64,000 nt of DNA from Bacillus thuringiensis. GTDB lineage: Bacteria; Bacillota; Bacilli; Bacillales; Bacillaceae_G. Shown one piece after another: positions 61,695 to 64,000 of this stretch. Within the stretch, counting starts at the first letter, position 1; each line of letters starts with the position of its first letter. The DNA lies in the NCBI RefSeq assembly GCF_001182785.1, contig NZ_CP012099.1, positions 2,788,501 through 2,852,500 of the forward strand. The letters are read 5' to 3'. A model generated the notes under the pieces. That model did not search any database. It was not told where the DNA came from and worked only from the letters and a program-made list of their open reading frames with translations. Both the position numbers and the translations under genes were made by a program.

Positions 61695-64000
61695 CTATAA
61701 TTCTTCTTGTAAATCACCCATTACAATTCCTATGCGAATTATTTCATTTTCTAGTAAATGTAAAACATATTCCTCTACTCCATACTGAACTAATAATTCT
61801 TTTATTTTTATGATTTCTTTTTCAAATAAAACGGCTTCTTGACATGTTTGTAGTAAAATAAAAAACACATTTGCAAACATTTCTTTATGCGCTTTCATAC
61901 TTTCTTTCTTATGAAGCATTTCAATCAATAACTGCTTCATTTCCTCACCTGTACATTTACCATTTACACTTAAAAATGCACGAGACATAATACATAATCC
62001 TTTTTCTAATATTTCATCCATGTATAAAATAATACGTAAAAGCATTACATATTCTCTCGCTGTTATCTCACCCATTTTTGGTCGTTCTCGCAAAAATACA
62101 CTGAGCCAAGCTGTCCAAAATTTTTGTTGTTCTTTTACACTTAATGTTTTGACGTAATAGCATAAAAACTGCATAAATTTAATTTTATTTTCTTCATTTT
62201 CTAATACGAGTAAAGGGTATAACCAATCTGTTTTTTGCTCCCAATATAGTACACATTTAATAAATACAAAGCTAAGCCACTTCAAGAAAGCTTCCCTCGT
62301 ATGCGGATGTAATACTTCCAAATGTTCTATCGCATACTTAATAAAACGCTTCATTTCTGTAAATAAAGGTAAATTTATTTGAGTGTAACACAAGCCCGCC
62401 CATGCATATTCCGTAATTTCATTTTGTTTTTTTAAATCTAAGTATGGTAACAAATATTTCCGGCACCATTGTTTTTCAATATGGTATAGAAATGTAATAT
62501 CTGCTATTAAACGAGCAAACATAAAGTTTGTTCGTTCCGAATTAACTCTTACTTGTTCTTCAAATAAAAATAAATATTCATATACATTACGATCGTATAA
62601 ATGATCATATGATAACAACTTTAATAATACAGCCGTCATTTTTCCAACAGGATGCTGAATTGATTCATTGTAAAAATCTTGTTTTCCAAGCTTAAAATCC
62701 GTATCACTCTTCATAACTTGAGGAAACACTGAAAAAGCAAAGCGTTTTACAACACGTATACTATTCTCTTCTAACTCTTCTAGTCGATTACTAATTTCAT
62801 ATAGAAAACTACTAATTAACCAATGAAAAGCAGTATTTCTAACAAATTTCTGCAATAGCGGAATAATTTTTTGGATTTGATCATTTGTCAATCCTCGGTT
62901 ATTTCGCCATTCTCTAATACAAACAAACCATACTTCATTACTTATTTCTTGCACTCCTACTAATTGATATGCGAATGAAATACTCCACTCTGTATTCAAT
63001 TTACATGCTTTTGATAACATCTCTAAAAAATGGCGTTGTTCAAAAACACCATCTTGCGAAAATTGCCGAACTTGCTTCATAATTTCAAAATCTTTCAGCT
63101 GCAATAATCCGTCAGCTGTTACATTACAAGTAATGCTTTGCGCTGTATCCTCTTTCTTTTGTACACTGTATTGTTCAGAATGAAAATGAGGATGCTTTTG
63201 CTTCATTAACTCATACCCATTTGCCGTAGATGGACTATTTGAATCACACTTGAATAATAAGTCTAATACGAGACATGCATCAAATACTCTCTCTTCTGTA
63301 AGACGCTTTATTACAGTTCGAGTGACTTCTTCTTTTGTTTTTTCCAAACAATTTGCATAATGACTTTTTAAAAGTTGGAAAACTTCGTGTTTATAAGTGA
63401 AATCTAAAAGAAGTCCTTCATGTAACAACCATTTCATTTTGTCATCTACACGAACAAAAATATTTTTATTCATCGCATCAATTGCAATTCGCTTTTGAAG
63501 TACACTATTCGCTTCTATCATTTCTGTAATATAATAATCCGCTTTTTTCTCATTGTTTTCACATAAATAAGTTAGACACTCTTTTACAATTTGTATTAAA
63601 AATGCAAGATCATTTTGATGAAACTCTTTTTCTACATCTTCCGTATTTCTTTTTTTCAGTGCCGTTTGTCTTAACGACAACATTCTCAATTTTTCTAATC
63701 CGATCATCATAATTGGAACAGCATAATAGGCGATATATGGCCTCATCTTTTCGTTCCAAATTTGCTCCACATGAGAAAATGTTGATACTGGTAAGCGACT
63801 CGATTCCTCGAGTTCTATTGCTTCTTGCGTATCATTTCCCCATTTTCTTACACGTTTCAACTTCAATTTTCCGTCTAAAATAAACGTTAGTAACAATAAC
63901 GCAATTTCCTTATGCTCAGGAAAAGAACATTTTTGCAGTAACTTAGAAATCTTTTCTATAGAGCTACTATCTTTTTCAGCAGTTTCTAATAAAAGGAGTG
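61695..64000 (-). CDS. Large helical protein of unknown function, N-terminus cut by window
   Basis: The frame is open from the window edge to the stop at 61695, showing the last 767 residues. The start lies outside. The visible part is almost entirely amphipathic helix with many Leu, Trp and Lys pairs and no signal, membrane segment or known motif (for example YLCENNEKKADYYITEM and FLKWLSFVFIKCVLYWEQ). It looks like an alpha-solenoid such as those of large Bacillus hypothetical proteins. No ATPase motif is in view, but the missing part could hold one. There is no terminator before the aromatic operon promoter downstream. Confidence 0.6.
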   Translation of the reverse strand, partial: LLLLETAEKDSSSIEKISKLLQKCSFPEHKEIALLLLTFILDGKLKLKRVRKWGNDTQEAIELEESSRLPVSTFSHVEQIWNEKMRPYIAYYAVPIMMIGLEKLRMLSLRQTALKKRNTEDVEKEFHQNDLAFLIQIVKECLTYLCENNEKKADYYITEMIEANSVLQKRIAIDAMNKNIFVRVDDKMKWLLHEGLLLDFTYKHEVFQLLKSHYANCLEKTKEEVTRTVIKRLTEERVFDACLVLDLLFKCDSNSPSTANGYELMKQKHPHFHSEQYSVQKKEDTAQSITCNVTADGLLQLKDFEIMKQVRQFSQDGVFEQRHFLEMLSKACKLNTEWSISFAYQLVGVQEISNEVWFVCIREWRNNRGLTNDQIQKIIPLLQKFVRNTAFHWLISSFLYEISNRLEELEENSIRVVKRFAFSVFPQVMKSDTDFKLGKQDFYNESIQHPVGKMTAVLLKLLSYDHLYDRNVYEYLFLFEEQVRVNSERTNFMFARLIADITFLYHIEKQWCRKYLLPYLDLKKQNEITEYAWAGLCYTQINLPLFTEMKRFIKYAIEHLEVLHPHTREAFLKWLSFVFIKCVLYWEQKTDWLYPLLVLENEENKIKFMQFLCYYVKTLSVKEQQKFWTAWLSVFLRERPKMGEITAREYVMLLRIILYMDEILEKGLCIMSRAFLSVNGKCTGEEMKQLLIEMLHKKESMKAHKEMFANVFFILLQTCQEAVLFEKEIIKIKELLVQYGVEEYVLHLLENEIIRIGIVMGDLQEEL

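Overview
The window is chromosomal DNA from a Bacillus cereus group bacterium (B. cereus/thuringiensis/anthracis type). The evidence is the low GC content, strong GGAGG-type ribosome sites, an exosporium protein resembling ExsC, a tandem array of YrzI-family small genes, a bcr1 repeat with TTTAT target duplication, and a shared-T-box aromatic operon. I see no prophage, transposase, integrase, CRISPR array, rRNA or tRNA. The two gene relics and the small paralogue array suggest a slowly decaying accessory region beside a conserved aromatic operon.

Layout. 1-6 kb: mostly minus-strand small genes (YjgB-like lipoprotein, HEXXH protease, GlsB-like membrane protein, nucleoside hydrolase, methyltransferase, YvzF) plus one bcr1 element. 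6-12 kb, plus strand: YqbF-like protein, exosporium protein, MFS exporter, lipoprotein, PLP aminotransferase, FabZ-like protein and type II pantothenate kinase. 12-16.5 kb, minus: 2H phosphoesterase, CcdC-like protein, a GntR-ABC-permease operon, a DinB-like gene broken by an amber codon, and a lipoprotein. 16.6-18.1 kb, plus: six tandem 46-47-residue YrzI-family genes behind one good promoter, a diverged short first member and two terminator-like hairpins. 18-28.7 kb: AI-2E exporter-family protein, HNH-like protein, a tiny holin-like toxin gene, the ssuBACD sulfonate operon, a TetR pair with twin operators, NtdP-like DUF402 protein, a membrane protein and a TPR protein. 28.8-38 kb, minus: a CoaB-like protein with an AAC(3)-like acetyltransferase, GNATs, DMT exporter, nucleotidyltransferase, AlkD-like repair protein, OASS-like enzyme, VOC and MBL proteins, and a second DinB relic. 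38.5-44.8 kb: DJ-1/PfpI protein, polysaccharide deacetylase, a PTS operon (LicR-type regulator, IIB, IIC) and TerC. 44.9-54.7 kb, minus: LTA synthase, ABC-F ATPase, a giant MMPL transporter with its TetR regulator, and an Eis-like acetyltransferase.

54.8-61.7 kb is the tyrosine-oriented aromatic operon, read on the minus strand as DAHP synthase/chorismate mutase, aroC, hisC, tyrA, aroA. It has a consensus promoter, two T-box leaders in series before the first gene and a third T-box between genes one and two. All three carry an apparent UAC (Tyr) specifier. The right edge holds the C-terminal part of a large helical protein of unknown function.

The most noteworthy signals are the YrzI array with its possible attenuator, the triple T-box arrangement, five identical-type palindromes around the tetR-MMPL pair, a putative type I toxin, a terminator placed between the ssu promoter and ssuB, and a four-unit repeat with an exact 20-bp period. 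Functions are inferred by reading the translations; no database search was run.
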